A DNA stretch of 64,000 bases from Acidobacteriota bacterium. Lineage in GTDB: Bacteria > Acidobacteriota > Blastocatellia > Pyrinomonadales > Pyrinomonadaceae. Location of the stretch: positions 1-64,000 of the forward strand of contig QHXN01000015.1 in the NCBI GenBank assembly GCA_003222975.1, in the 5' to 3' direction. Below the pieces are notes generated by a model that was not told the DNA's origin, made no database searches, and saw only the letters and a list, made by a program, of their open reading frames with translations. A program made the position numbers and the translations under genes. Position 1 is the first letter of the stretch; every line of letters begins with the position of its first letter. Below, one piece after another: positions 52,701-60,800 of the stretch.

Positions 52701-53473
52701 GCGAGACGCAGATCGCGCGACTCCCGGCAACTGACGCCGCCCGGCTGCGTGCGTTGCAAGTGCGTATGCCGGCCTCCGAGGCCGAGTTGGCCGAACTCGT
52801 CGCGCTGCGCGAGCGGGCCGCTGGCACTGAGTTGTCGCTCGTCCCTGGTACGCCCGAACACATGCTCAATCGCTGGCGTCAATATTTAAGTTCGCCGAGA
52901 GCCAGTCACCTGGGTTTCCAGCAGTGGGCAGCCGGTCACCCGTCGCGCATGGCGAACTCGGTGGTGGGGCCGGCGACCGAAGAGACTTACCGCGCTGCGC
53001 TCGCGCAGGGAGGCGTCCCGTCGCGCAGTGCGGTGGTGCTGACTCCGAGCGGACAGAGGCGGCAGGTGGATGTTCTCATCGAGCGTGGCCGCGGGCAGGG
53101 CCGCGACCTGATCCAGATCAAGGCTGGCTCAGAGTCGCTCACGACCGCGCCCCGTCGGGGTGGCGGCGCGAGTCTAGGCTCGTCCTCGCTCTCGAACGAG
53201 GCTGCGCTGGCCGCCGATGCCGAGTTTGTCGCTGCCGGAGATCGCGTGACCTGGGTGTTGGAAGAGAGTCCATCGCGGTGGCTCGTTGCCAGAGCACGCG
53301 AGGTGGGGGTTGATGTTATCATTCGCGTGGACGACGCGGCGGGACAGGCACGCATGGCCAACCTCATGCGTCTCGCCGGCATGCCCCAAGATCAGATCAA
53401 CAGCGTGACGATCTTTATAGGGACCAGGGACGAATTAGTGGCCGACGTGGCGCGTCGTTTTGGAGCAAGGTGA
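49799..53473 (+). CDS. DUF4157-led candidate effector with nuclease-like C-terminus
   Basis: A 1224-aa multidomain protein. After a disordered start comes a Cys-rich motif (KCAACAAGATCPKC, about 97-110) and the DUF4157 domain (about 135-215) with the zinc-protease-like HELTH at 209-213. DUF4157 proteins are frequent eCIS cargo. The middle has a CQACH motif (450-454), a hydrophobic segment (about 706-741) and glycine/proline repeats (SSIVPFG, LLLPGP). The C-terminal domain (about 1020-1224) with D1091 (RQVDVLI) and Q1106-x-K1108 (IQIKAG) resembles PD-(D/E)xK nucleases. This last is inference. It ends overlapping the next gene. Confidence 0.75.
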   Translation: MTEKVKTTEKHAKPKSAAPAYMHGRQLAALASSQRTFKTPAHPQMAGNLAVQRLLKTGAPQAKLNVSQPGNSAEQEADRGAENLSARPSATIQRKCAACAAGATCPKCEEEQRIQPKEKPGHTPSVSAQTTAQIAALRGRGQPLPPAVRSFFEPRFGRDFSQVRVHSDNQAAETADALSARAFTTGQDMVFGAGNYAPETLTGSKLLAHELTHVVQQRDGVQLEGGVGEAGDPYEQQADSVATAVAGGQQAAPLLDGVAAGPATNAAATSTAMQRAPVVQRDGEEGHASETKPEFAARVRERAATRLTQNMGVLDQWSTYVSAMEGFQLRAQLLTQTATSFATTAAPTPGGRQRFEDWAGTRNPSERSFLGSQLDVESTYRERVGSFFGYLTSMSVAGYDTTPSVAEDLQVLVGDRPAQPQPSVHVGADPRYSEYAPTMRRIQRHEIGGCQACHEINLAWQRTAEQWGSPLPRGDFWRTPALSGEGGRQPGASSLLSPSTLSGSDRDALLAYLQSTSPRTTAPASQPTTITPSAVVNPQQTTTSLITAPTPNPFVPSLAIPRGVDIPPPRTDLCGELPSAADSERIPSLAAWGPNSEIVASIIVRIDSVLTPLGPRGYRVLPRQNFDALYAMSPDNMQSVRDGIIARINDRKQQYNDLRAEIQGGEVPYEELCPIVDELLPTTNTFVRWQALDDVRRWQQRERLLQLVELILLALTIMFPPAAVVTIPAGMILGLIRVSLGVNQQRQGRQWTQGIGSGVYSLSQEAEAPGLAERGQSNIISGAFEFGLSAFSVFRMISEARATTRLLQALQGEAVITHAQFPGRTLLFRNGRFLAVDMTTGEIWGYGIVSPDGRLWYTGFSTPLTYGGGAYGAATGTSLVPYGSSSIVPFGAPFGGSSIVPFGGGQLGGGSSLAPFYSPLVLSGPRTPWLLPGPQTPLLLPGPVSPLLLPGSVGPIVDPGGRGLYALSETQIARLPATDAARLRALQVRMPASEAELAELVALRERAAGTELSLVPGTPEHMLNRWRQYLSSPRASHLGFQQWAAGHPSRMANSVVGPATEETYRAALAQGGVPSRSAVVLTPSGQRRQVDVLIERGRGQGRDLIQIKAGSESLTTAPRRGGGASLGSSSLSNEAALAADAEFVAAGDRVTWVLEESPSRWLVARAREVGVDVIIRVDDAAGQARMANLMRLAGMPQDQINSVTIFIGTRDELVADVARRFGAR

Positions 53474-54297
53474 TGGCGGTTTCTTCCACAACCGATGGTG
53501 AAGCCTTCGTGCGTGCGGTGCCAGAAGAGTTGGCGGCGCTCGCCGAAATGATCGCGCAACAGCAGCCGGACTTGCTACCGCTCGATCGCAGCTACGCCTC
53601 GCTCGATCGTGTCGAAGACTTCTACCAGGCGTGCCTCGAAGAGGCGACGGGTGCGAGCGCAAGCCTCGAGTCGCGCCTGGCCTGCTATGTCGGCGCTACA
53701 CTCGCCGCATCCACGGGCGGTCGTTGGGAGCCGCCGCGGACTAAGTCCGACCTCGGCAGAGCGAGCATCGTGGGGTTGCCCTACCTGGCACGAGCCAAGT
53801 TCTATCCGCTCGATGTCGTGCGCAACTTCAAGCGAACCCGCTCGGCGGGCTACCTGCGCGATGCCACCGAAATCTACGACATCCCCGTCCGGCGCGCGCT
53901 CCTCGCGCACCTCGTCGCCAACAGCGATGCCAAGCTCGCGGCGCTACATTCCGACCTGCGAGACTTGCTCGGCCGTGACCCCGGCGCGCTCGATGGCAGT
54001 GCTGATTCACTGGCGGTCATCGAAGCGGCCCTCAAACAACTGCTCGCCGCCAATGCGCCACGCGATCTGTTGCGCCGCATAGAGACCGGCGCGGTCTTGT
54101 ATCTAGGACAGATCGTGCAGCGTGCGGTCGGCGGTGAGTGGACGCTATGCGAAGACCCCGACGACGCCGACCTTGGGCAGCTACAAATGCACGGCTGGGC
54201 ACCCATCACGGTCATCCGCAATGTCGGCCCTAACAGCCGACCAAATCTCCTCCAGACCGTCCTCGATCTCGTCATCAAGGCACGGAGCAACAAGTGA
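53473..54297 (+). CDS. Candidate immunity or chaperone protein, two-domain repeat
   Basis: A 274-aa protein whose ATG overlaps the effector stop (TGATG), so it is made together with it. It contains two copies of one domain: CYVGATLAASTGGRW and on (about 75-125) and LYLGQIVQRAVGGEW and on (about 200-255), each continuing with DLG and a V-x-RN motif. Such Y-x-G ... GGxW domains occur in immunity-like proteins beside polymorphic toxins. An effector chaperone is the alternative. Confidence 0.6.
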   Translation: MAVSSTTDGEAFVRAVPEELAALAEMIAQQQPDLLPLDRSYASLDRVEDFYQACLEEATGASASLESRLACYVGATLAASTGGRWEPPRTKSDLGRASIVGLPYLARAKFYPLDVVRNFKRTRSAGYLRDATEIYDIPVRRALLAHLVANSDAKLAALHSDLRDLLGRDPGALDGSADSLAVIEAALKQLLAANAPRDLLRRIETGAVLYLGQIVQRAVGGEWTLCEDPDDADLGQLQMHGWAPITVIRNVGPNSRPNLLQTVLDLVIKARSNK

Positions 54298-54713
54298 ACA
54301 TCGGAATTTGGTTCGCATACTGCGCCCGCGAACGGCTCATGTCGCTCGACGAACTCGCGCGCTGTTTGGCGTCAGAGCGCAATCTCCTGCTGCGGCTCGA
54401 CCAAGAGAACCTGCTGCTGGTCACGGTGCACGACTCCCTGACCGGGAATGACGCAGACATCACCGTCAGCATCGATACAGGCCCTCATGTGGCGCTTGAG
54501 GCAGCGGAACTCGCGGCGGGCGACCTCACAGTCGACCCAGGCGTCCCGCCACCCGACCGCGAAGCCCTCTGCCGCGCCGACGCGCGCTACGAACTGACCT
54601 GGGAGCTGCAATTCAGCGACGAAACCTACAACCCGATGATGGTGATCGCCGGAGAACTCATACAGGCTTGCGGCGCGATCATCTATGACATCACCAATCG
54701 CCGCTTCGTCTGA
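54294..54713 (+). CDS. Second candidate immunity protein
   Basis: A 139-aa protein beginning with GTG at 54294, overlapping the previous stop. It is mixed alpha/beta and has no signal or membrane segment. The end (FSDETYNPMMVIAGELIQAC) resembles small immunity proteins by general style only. No family recognised. It is the last gene of the co-oriented island. Confidence 0.55.
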   Translation: MNIGIWFAYCARERLMSLDELARCLASERNLLLRLDQENLLLVTVHDSLTGNDADITVSIDTGPHVALEAAELAAGDLTVDPGVPPPDREALCRADARYELTWELQFSDETYNPMMVIAGELIQACGAIIYDITNRRFV

Positions 54714-55308
54714 CTGCGGTCGGTCAAGCTATTCTTTGATGACCTTCCTCATTTCTTGCGGACAACCGGGAAAAAGCTGACCGTGAAGATGGGTAATCAT
54801 GATCCCGATTTATTCCGTTTCCCACGGCGTGGTTACTCCAACTATTGACATTGGCGCGCGACCGGATTAGGCTTCCCGCGCACCATTAGTCAGGCGTGCC
54901 CGACGGCGTCACTTGCCCGACCTCTCATCAGAGGGTTCACTGACTAAAGACTCCGACGGCTGCGCCGGCTGGCGCAGTCCAGTTCTCTTTGCTCCCGCAG
55001 ATTTGTTGAAGGCTTGTGTGAACGGCTGAAGGGCCGGCGTCGCACGCGCGCCAGGAGCGTGTGAGACACCGGCTCGCCCGACGCCGGAGCGCGCCGGCCC
55101 CGACCGAAGCCGACCGGGTGGCAGACGACGCCCCTTCGCCTGTCCGTCCGCTTCGCTCGGCGAGAGCGGGGAGTTTCCTTCCAAGGCTTACAGGGTCAAT
55201 CAAGGGCGACAATTCGGGCGCGGCGGTCACTCACGCTCGCGCGCGCCAAACCCAACCTTCCCCTTGGGGGCTGCCGTGCGGCCCTCAAGTCGCCAGAGGA
55301 GAGACTGT
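54714..55308. other. Gene-free right border of the island
   Basis: About 595 bases with no gene I can support. It contains the right copy of the island-flanking direct repeat (54825-54850) and a 7-base-stem hairpin (54960-54977, CTGCGCC/GGCGCAG) followed by a pyrimidine-rich run, a weak terminator candidate. The rest is GC-rich without clear features. Confidence 0.6.
54825..54850 (+). repeat. Right copy of island-flanking direct repeat
   Basis: CGGCGTGGTTACTCC (54825-54839) and CTATTGACA (54842-54850) repeat the left copy at 19841-19884, in the same orientation, 112 bases after the last island gene. A few further bases before the first block (TTCC and TTT spacing) also agree. Confidence 0.5.
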
Positions 55309-56565
55309 ATGAAAATCCTGAAACTTACCGTCGTGACGTTCTTCGTCGTCGCGCTGGCCCTCTCGACCGCGTCTCGCTTCCGTGTCAGAAGCCAGGCCGC
55401 GACCGAAGCGCCCGCCGGCTTCGACAATCTAACTAACGGCTTTCTCACCCAGGCCACGATGGACGCCGACCGCGGCGTCTTCGAGGAGAGGGACGACATC
55501 TCGAAGGGCCTCGGCCCCGTCTATAACACACAGTCCTGCGCCGAGTGCCACCAGAACCCCGTGACGGGCGGCATCAGCCAGATCACGGAGTTCCGCGCCG
55601 GCCATCTCGACGTTAACGGCAACTTCGTTGACGCGCCGGGAGGCTCGCTCCTCAACGACCGCGCCATTGACGCCTCGATCCAGGAGCGACGCCCCGGCAC
55701 CGAGAACATTTTCACCTTCCGCACGTCGCTGAACACGCTCGGCGACGGCTTCGTCGAGGCCGTCAGCAACACGACCTTGCAGAACATCGCCAACGCCCAG
55801 CCCGGCCAGAGCGGCGGGCAGATCGCCGGCGCGCTCACGGTCGTCCCCGTCGCCGAGGCCGGCGGTGCGACGCGCTTCGGTCGCTTCGGCTGGAAGGATC
55901 AGCAGGCCAGCCTGCTCTCCTTCTCTTCGGACGCCTACCTCAACGAGCAGGGCATCACCAACCGCTTCAACCTCGTCGAGAACACTTCGCTCGGTCGCTC
56001 GGTCGCGGCTTTCGACACCGTGCCCGACAACCAGCCGTGCGCCAGCGCGCCGAGCGTCAACTGCGGCGAAGACGGCGACGAAGACATCAACGCCTTCGCC
56101 GCCTTCATGCGCTCAAGCAAAGCGCCGCCCCGCGACACGGCCCTCGCCAACACCTCGGACGCGATCACAGGCTCGCAGCTCTTCGACCAGGTGGGCTGCA
56201 ACATCTGCCACGTCCGCACCATCACGACCGCCGCGGCGGGCACGCTGATTAATGGCGGCGCGTTCACCGTCCCGGCGGCCCTCGGCAACAAGAACATCCA
56301 CCCGTTCGGCGACTTCCTGATGCACAACGTCGGCACGGGCGACGGCATCGTCCAGAACGCCGGGCAGGCTTCGGCCAACTTCCTGCGCACCGCGCCGCTC
56401 TGGGGCATGCGCACGCGCGGGCGTCTGATGCACGACGGCGAGACTACGAACCGCAACGACTCCATACTTCGTCACGCGGGCGAGGCCACCTTCGTCATCA
56501 ACAACTACCGCAACCTTTCGACCACGCAGAAGAACCAACTCATCTCCTTCCTCCAGTCGCTCTAA
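55309..56565 (+). CDS. Dihaem oxidoreductase (DUF1111-like)
   Basis: A 418-aa exported c-type cytochrome. It starts with a signal peptide (about 1-27) at ATG 55309. Two haem motifs are present: CAECH (about 77-81) and CNICH (about 298-302). GFDNLTNGF, GLGPVYNTQSC, FGRFGWKDQ, and the late RTAPLWGMRTRGRLMHDG are typical of the DUF1111/dihaem oxidoreductase group, often called putative peroxidases or thiol oxidoreductases. Acts in the periplasm. A strong hairpin follows its stop. Confidence 0.9.
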   Translation: MKILKLTVVTFFVVALALSTASRFRVRSQAATEAPAGFDNLTNGFLTQATMDADRGVFEERDDISKGLGPVYNTQSCAECHQNPVTGGISQITEFRAGHLDVNGNFVDAPGGSLLNDRAIDASIQERRPGTENIFTFRTSLNTLGDGFVEAVSNTTLQNIANAQPGQSGGQIAGALTVVPVAEAGGATRFGRFGWKDQQASLLSFSSDAYLNEQGITNRFNLVENTSLGRSVAAFDTVPDNQPCASAPSVNCGEDGDEDINAFAAFMRSSKAPPRDTALANTSDAITGSQLFDQVGCNICHVRTITTAAAGTLINGGAFTVPAALGNKNIHPFGDFLMHNVGTGDGIVQNAGQASANFLRTAPLWGMRTRGRLMHDGETTNRNDSILRHAGEATFVINNYRNLSTTQKNQLISFLQSL

Positions 56566-56592
56566 GGCGCGAGCAGAGGAAGTTCAGACCAA

Positions 56593-56630
56593 GCGCGGGG
56601 CGGTCGGGGAGAGCCACGACCGCCCCGCGC
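56593..56630 (+). terminator. Strong GC hairpin after dihaem gene
   Basis: GCGCGGGGCGGTCG (56593-56606) is perfectly complementary to 56617-56630, with a 10-base loop, 27 bases after the stop codon. A second small hairpin (GCGCC/GGCGC, 56641-56654) followed by TTT lies just after. Neither has a full T-run, so intrinsic termination is likely but not certain. Confidence 0.5.
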
Positions 56631-56692
56631 GAAACCCCCAGCGCCCTCCGGCGCTTTGCACAAACCCCGACCACCGAAGACGAACCGAACAC

Positions 56693-57466
56693 ATGAGACG
56701 GAGAACAAACCTTCGGGCGCGCCCGACAGTCCTTTGCGCCGCCCTCGCGTTGGCCGCCGCTCTCTGCGCGTGCGCCGGGCAGCAGACCGCCACAGAGGAA
56801 ACGCCTGCCGCGAGTCCGCAACAGACGCCCGCCGCGCCGACCGCCGCAGGTCAGGAAGCGCCTGCGGGCGCGCAGCCCGCCGCGAGTCCTCAGCCGACGC
56901 CGACACCCATGCCGGCGACGGCCACCCCGCCGCAAGTCTCCGAAATTCGCGCCGCGCTCGAACGCACCTACAAGGGCGCGGTCGCGTTCGACGAGCGCAA
57001 CAGCCGCGCGGTCGTCGGCGACTTCAACGGCGACGGCTCCGAGGACATCGCCGTCGCCGTGCGCCCCGCGCCGGGCAAGCTCGCGGCGCTCAACGACGAG
57101 TACGCCAACTGGATCGTCGCAGACCCGCGCAAGGTCGAGCCGCCCGACCCGCGCAACTTCGACCCCCACCAGGGCGTGCAGAAGCTCGCGCCTGCGCCCG
57201 CGCGCCCGCGCGTCGAGGCCGCCGACGCGCTGCTCGTCGTTATCCATGGCTACAAAGACACGGGCTGGCGCAACCCCGAAGCCATGCAGACCTACCTGCT
57301 CAAGAACGCCGCGGGCGCGGACATGAGCGCGCAGCCGCGCGCCGACGCGCAGACCTCTTCGCAGAAGAAGACGCCGCGGCTGCTCGGCGATGTCATTCGT
57401 GAAAGGCTCGGCGACGAGTCGGGCTTCCTCTACTGGACGGGCGCGAGCTACGGCTGGTTCCACTGA
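56693..57466 (+). CDS. Lipoprotein with Pro/Ala linker, FG-GAP-like motif
   Basis: A 257-aa protein with a lipoprotein signal (LAAALCACAG, lipid cysteine near residue 26). A long Pro/Ala/Thr linker (about 32-78) leads to a soluble domain beginning near residue 85. GDFNGDGSEDIAVAV (about 104-118) is an FG-GAP-like calcium-binding repeat. Function unknown; probably anchored to a membrane and exposed. Confidence 0.72.
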   Translation: MRRRTNLRARPTVLCAALALAAALCACAGQQTATEETPAASPQQTPAAPTAAGQEAPAGAQPAASPQPTPTPMPATATPPQVSEIRAALERTYKGAVAFDERNSRAVVGDFNGDGSEDIAVAVRPAPGKLAALNDEYANWIVADPRKVEPPDPRNFDPHQGVQKLAPAPARPRVEAADALLVVIHGYKDTGWRNPEAMQTYLLKNAAGADMSAQPRADAQTSSQKKTPRLLGDVIRERLGDESGFLYWTGASYGWFH

Positions 57467-57518
57467 AGGGATGAGGCGGCAGTGCTGTTCTTAATCGGCA
57501 CGACGGGTACGGCGGGCG

Positions 57519-57791
57519 TCAGAGCAGAGGGGCAATCGCCTCCGCCGCTTCCTTCGACGTGACGACTGCGGCGACTTCAAATTCCACCAGGTCTTCCCAG
57601 CGGGCCATCCACTCTTCGATGAGGTGCGGGTCGTCGCACTCCATCAACTGAAAGCACCTGCCGAAGTCAGGCTCGACCCAGCTCTCCACGTACTTCAACC
57701 CGTCCGGCATCATCCGCCCGCGCTCCCTGTACCGCCGGTACACAGCCGCGGCGTCGCCGCCTCTGAAACGCTCGATCACCATGAACAGCAT
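57519..57791 (-). CDS. DUF3303-like small protein
   Basis: A 90-aa protein beginning MLFMVIERFRGGDAAAVYRR, with DGLKYVESWVEPDFGRCFQLME and EWMARWEDLVEFEV, typical of DUF3303, a dimeric alpha+beta-barrel family of unknown role. Complete. On the minus strand after the kinase gene but 36 bases away, so possibly in the same transcript. Confidence 0.85.
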   Translation of the reverse strand: MLFMVIERFRGGDAAAVYRRYRERGRMMPDGLKYVESWVEPDFGRCFQLMECDDPHLIEEWMARWEDLVEFEVAAVVTSKEAAEAIAPLL

Positions 57792-57827
57792 CCCGACACC
57801 CCTCCGACACGCCTGATGATACGCCCC

Positions 57828-60800
57828 TCAGCGTTCCGCGTTCGCCGGGTCTTTCTTCCCCGCCGACTTCTTCCTCAGCACGAAGACCGTGCCGCCGCCC
57901 TCGCGCCTTTGCCACTCGACCTCAGCCCCGATGAGCGAGGCGCGGGCGCGTATGCCGGCGAGGCCGCGGCCCCTTTGCGCCTTGCGGTTGCCGGCGTCGA
58001 AGCCGCGCCCGTCGTCTTCGAGCGTGAGCGTGAACTGGCCCGCGTCGTCGAGGCGGACGGCGAGCGAAACGCGCGCGGCTTCGGCGTGGCGGCAGACGTT
58101 GCTGGCGGCCTCCTGCACGATGCGATAGACCTGCATCTGCACGCCGGGCGCGAGCGCGAGGCGCTCTTCTAGACTGTCGTCGCACGAGAAGTCATACGCG
58201 AACTTGCGCTCGGCGGGCAGGTGCGCGAGCGCCGCGGCAAGCGCGAATTCGAGCGCGGCGGCGAAGCCCACGTTTTCGAGAACCGAAGGCGAGAGGTCTT
58301 CGCAGATGCGTCGAACCTCCTGCGAGATGGCCTCGATCTCGGCGCGCAGAGCCGCGGGGTCGAAGACGGTCGCGGTGGTCTGTCGCGCGCCGCCCGACAC
58401 GCCGCCCGTCGTACCCGTCGCCGCGCCGCCCGTCGTCCCTGTTGCCGCGCCGGTCGTCCCCGTTGGGAGTGCGCCGGGTTGCATCTCGTCCGTGAGCAGG
58501 AGCAGGCGGCGCAGGTCTGCGAGCGTCTGGTCGTGCAGGTCGCGCGCGATGCGCCGGCGCTCCGACTCGGCCTCGCTGGCGAGTTGCAGTCGTGCGGCGG
58601 CGAGCGCGTGATTGGCCTCGCGCAACTCCTCGCCGCTGCGCACGATCCTTCGGTGCTGCACGTAAGCCCAGAGGAGCGCGACGAGCGCGAGCGCGAGCAG
58701 GACGGAGAGCGCGACCGTCGTGCGCGGGAACGGCGCGCGCGCCACCTCGAACTCAAAGGTGAGCGCACGCGAAGGCGTGAGGTCGAGCGTGTATGCGCGT
58801 GCCTCCACGCTGTAGCGCCCGGCGGGCAGTCCGTCGGCCTGGAACTGCGAGTCGTGCGAGAGCTTCTGCTTGACCGTGCGCCCGCGAGCGTCGCGCAGGG
58901 TGAAGGCGTACTGGAACTGTTCGGGGAAAGTCCGGCTGGCGCTCGCGTCAACGTCGAGCGCGATGCTGTTTTGAGGGTACTCAAGCCGGAGCGCGCCGCC
59001 GCGCAGCTCTTCGGGCTGGTAAGCGCGCGAGGCCGCGACGCGCGTCAGTCGAAGCACGGGCGCGAGCGTGCCCGGCTCGTAACGCGCGAGGCCCCGCGTC
59101 GTGCCGACCAGGAGCGACGCACTTCCGGCGTCATCCGCCGTCGTCGCGACCACGAGCGCGGCGAACGCGTTGTCGGTCGGCAAGCCCTGCTCCGTGTCGA
59201 GCCGCGAGGTGATCGCGCCGAACTGCCCGTCGAGCGCGACGCGCAGGACGCCCGCGCCCGCGGTCGCACACCAAGCGCGCGGCAGACTTCGGCGCGAAGA
59301 ACTCTCCGCGTTCGGAGTGTCTGAAGGGCCGTCCGCGCCCGGAGTAGATAATGAACTGTCCGCGCTCGGAGCGGATGATGAATTGTCTGCGCCCGGAGTG
59401 GCCGGTGAGACGCCCGCGCCGGAAGGGACGGCGACGACGGCGCGTGCGTCAACGCCCCGTGCGACCTCGACGAGCGCGCGCCCCTCGCGGAAGGCGTAGA
59501 GGCCGCGCGACGTTGCGAGCCAGAGCCAGCCATCCGACACGGACGCGCCCCAGACGGTGCTCGCGCCGAGCGGCGCGAGCGCAGGCTCTGTCTTGACTCC
59601 GCGCCCGTCGAAGTAGAAGACGCCCGCGTTCGCCGTCCCGACCCACAGGCGACCGCGCTCGCCGTCGGCGAAGAGGCTCACGACCTCGCGGCCACGCTCG
59701 TCGTCGCCCTGTCGCGGCCAGACGAGCGTGCGCCGGCCTGGGCCGTCGAAGCGTTCCAGGCCGCGCCCGAACGTCGCGACATAGACCGCGCCGCCGAAGC
59801 GCGCGATGGCGCGCACGCTGCCGCTCAGCGCAGGCTCCGCCGACTTCTTCGACTGCGGCTCGGACGCGTCTTCGCCCTCCGAAGGTTTTCCGGCAGCGAC
59901 CTTCTCATCATTCCTCCCGCCGACAGACCCGCCCACCTCCGCCCCGCCTCTGTCTTCAACCTTCTCGACGGCGCTCTCGCCCTTGCCTCTGCCGCCTATG
60001 GCCTTCTCCTCCGGCGCGAGCTTCACGGGCTGCCGCGTCGCGCCTCCCTCGGCCTGCAAGCCGACGTAGAGGCCCGCGGACGTGCCGACGAGCAGCAGCC
60101 CCGCGCCGTCCTCCGCGAGCGCATAGACGGTCTTGCCCCTGACCTCTTCGACCTCGCGCCACGCGCCCGACGCGTCGTCGCGCGCGAACAGCCCTCGGTT
60201 CGTGCCCGCGAGGAGGCGTCCTCGCGAGGTCAGGTAGAGCGAGCGGACGAAGTTCGACTCCGCCTCGTCTGAGAGTTGTTCGACGCGCACGCCGCGCGGG
60301 TCGTAGCGGCAGACGCCGCGCGGCGTGCCGAACCACACGACGCCCTCGCGGTCAACGAAGACGGCGTTCACGCGATCCGAGCGTAGGCCGCCCGCCGTGC
60401 CCGCGAACGTGAAGTGCTCAGGCGTCGCGCCACCGCCGAAGCGGAACACGCCGCGCCCGTCCGTCGCCGCGTAGATACTGCCGCCCGGCGCTGCGGCCAG
60501 CGCCGTCACCGTGCCCGTCGCGCCGCCCGTCACTTTCAGAGTGCGCGCGAGCTTTCCGTCGTCAACGCGGAAGAGTCCGCTGTCGCTCGCGCCGACTTGC
60601 GCGCCCGCGTAGAGCGCGCCGTCCGTGCCGCGCTCCAGAGACTCGACGAAGAAGGCGCGCGTCTTGCCGGCGACCTCTTTCGCCTCGCCGCCCGGCTCGA
60701 CCGTCATCAGCCCACGCCCGCGCGTGCCAACGAATATCGTCTCGCCCACGACCGCCAGGCTCGTCAGGAATAGTGGCTTTCCTTTGCTGGTCACTAACTC

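Noticed and set aside
20365-54713. Prophage (contractile-tail myovirus)
   Set aside because: No capsid, portal, terminase, lysis or integrase genes; presence of Pvc15-like ATPase, Pvc16-like cap and DUF4157 cargo fits an injection system.
20365-54713. Type VI secretion system
   Set aside because: No TssJLM membrane complex, TssB/C split sheath or ClpV is present; the ATPase is of Pvc15 type.
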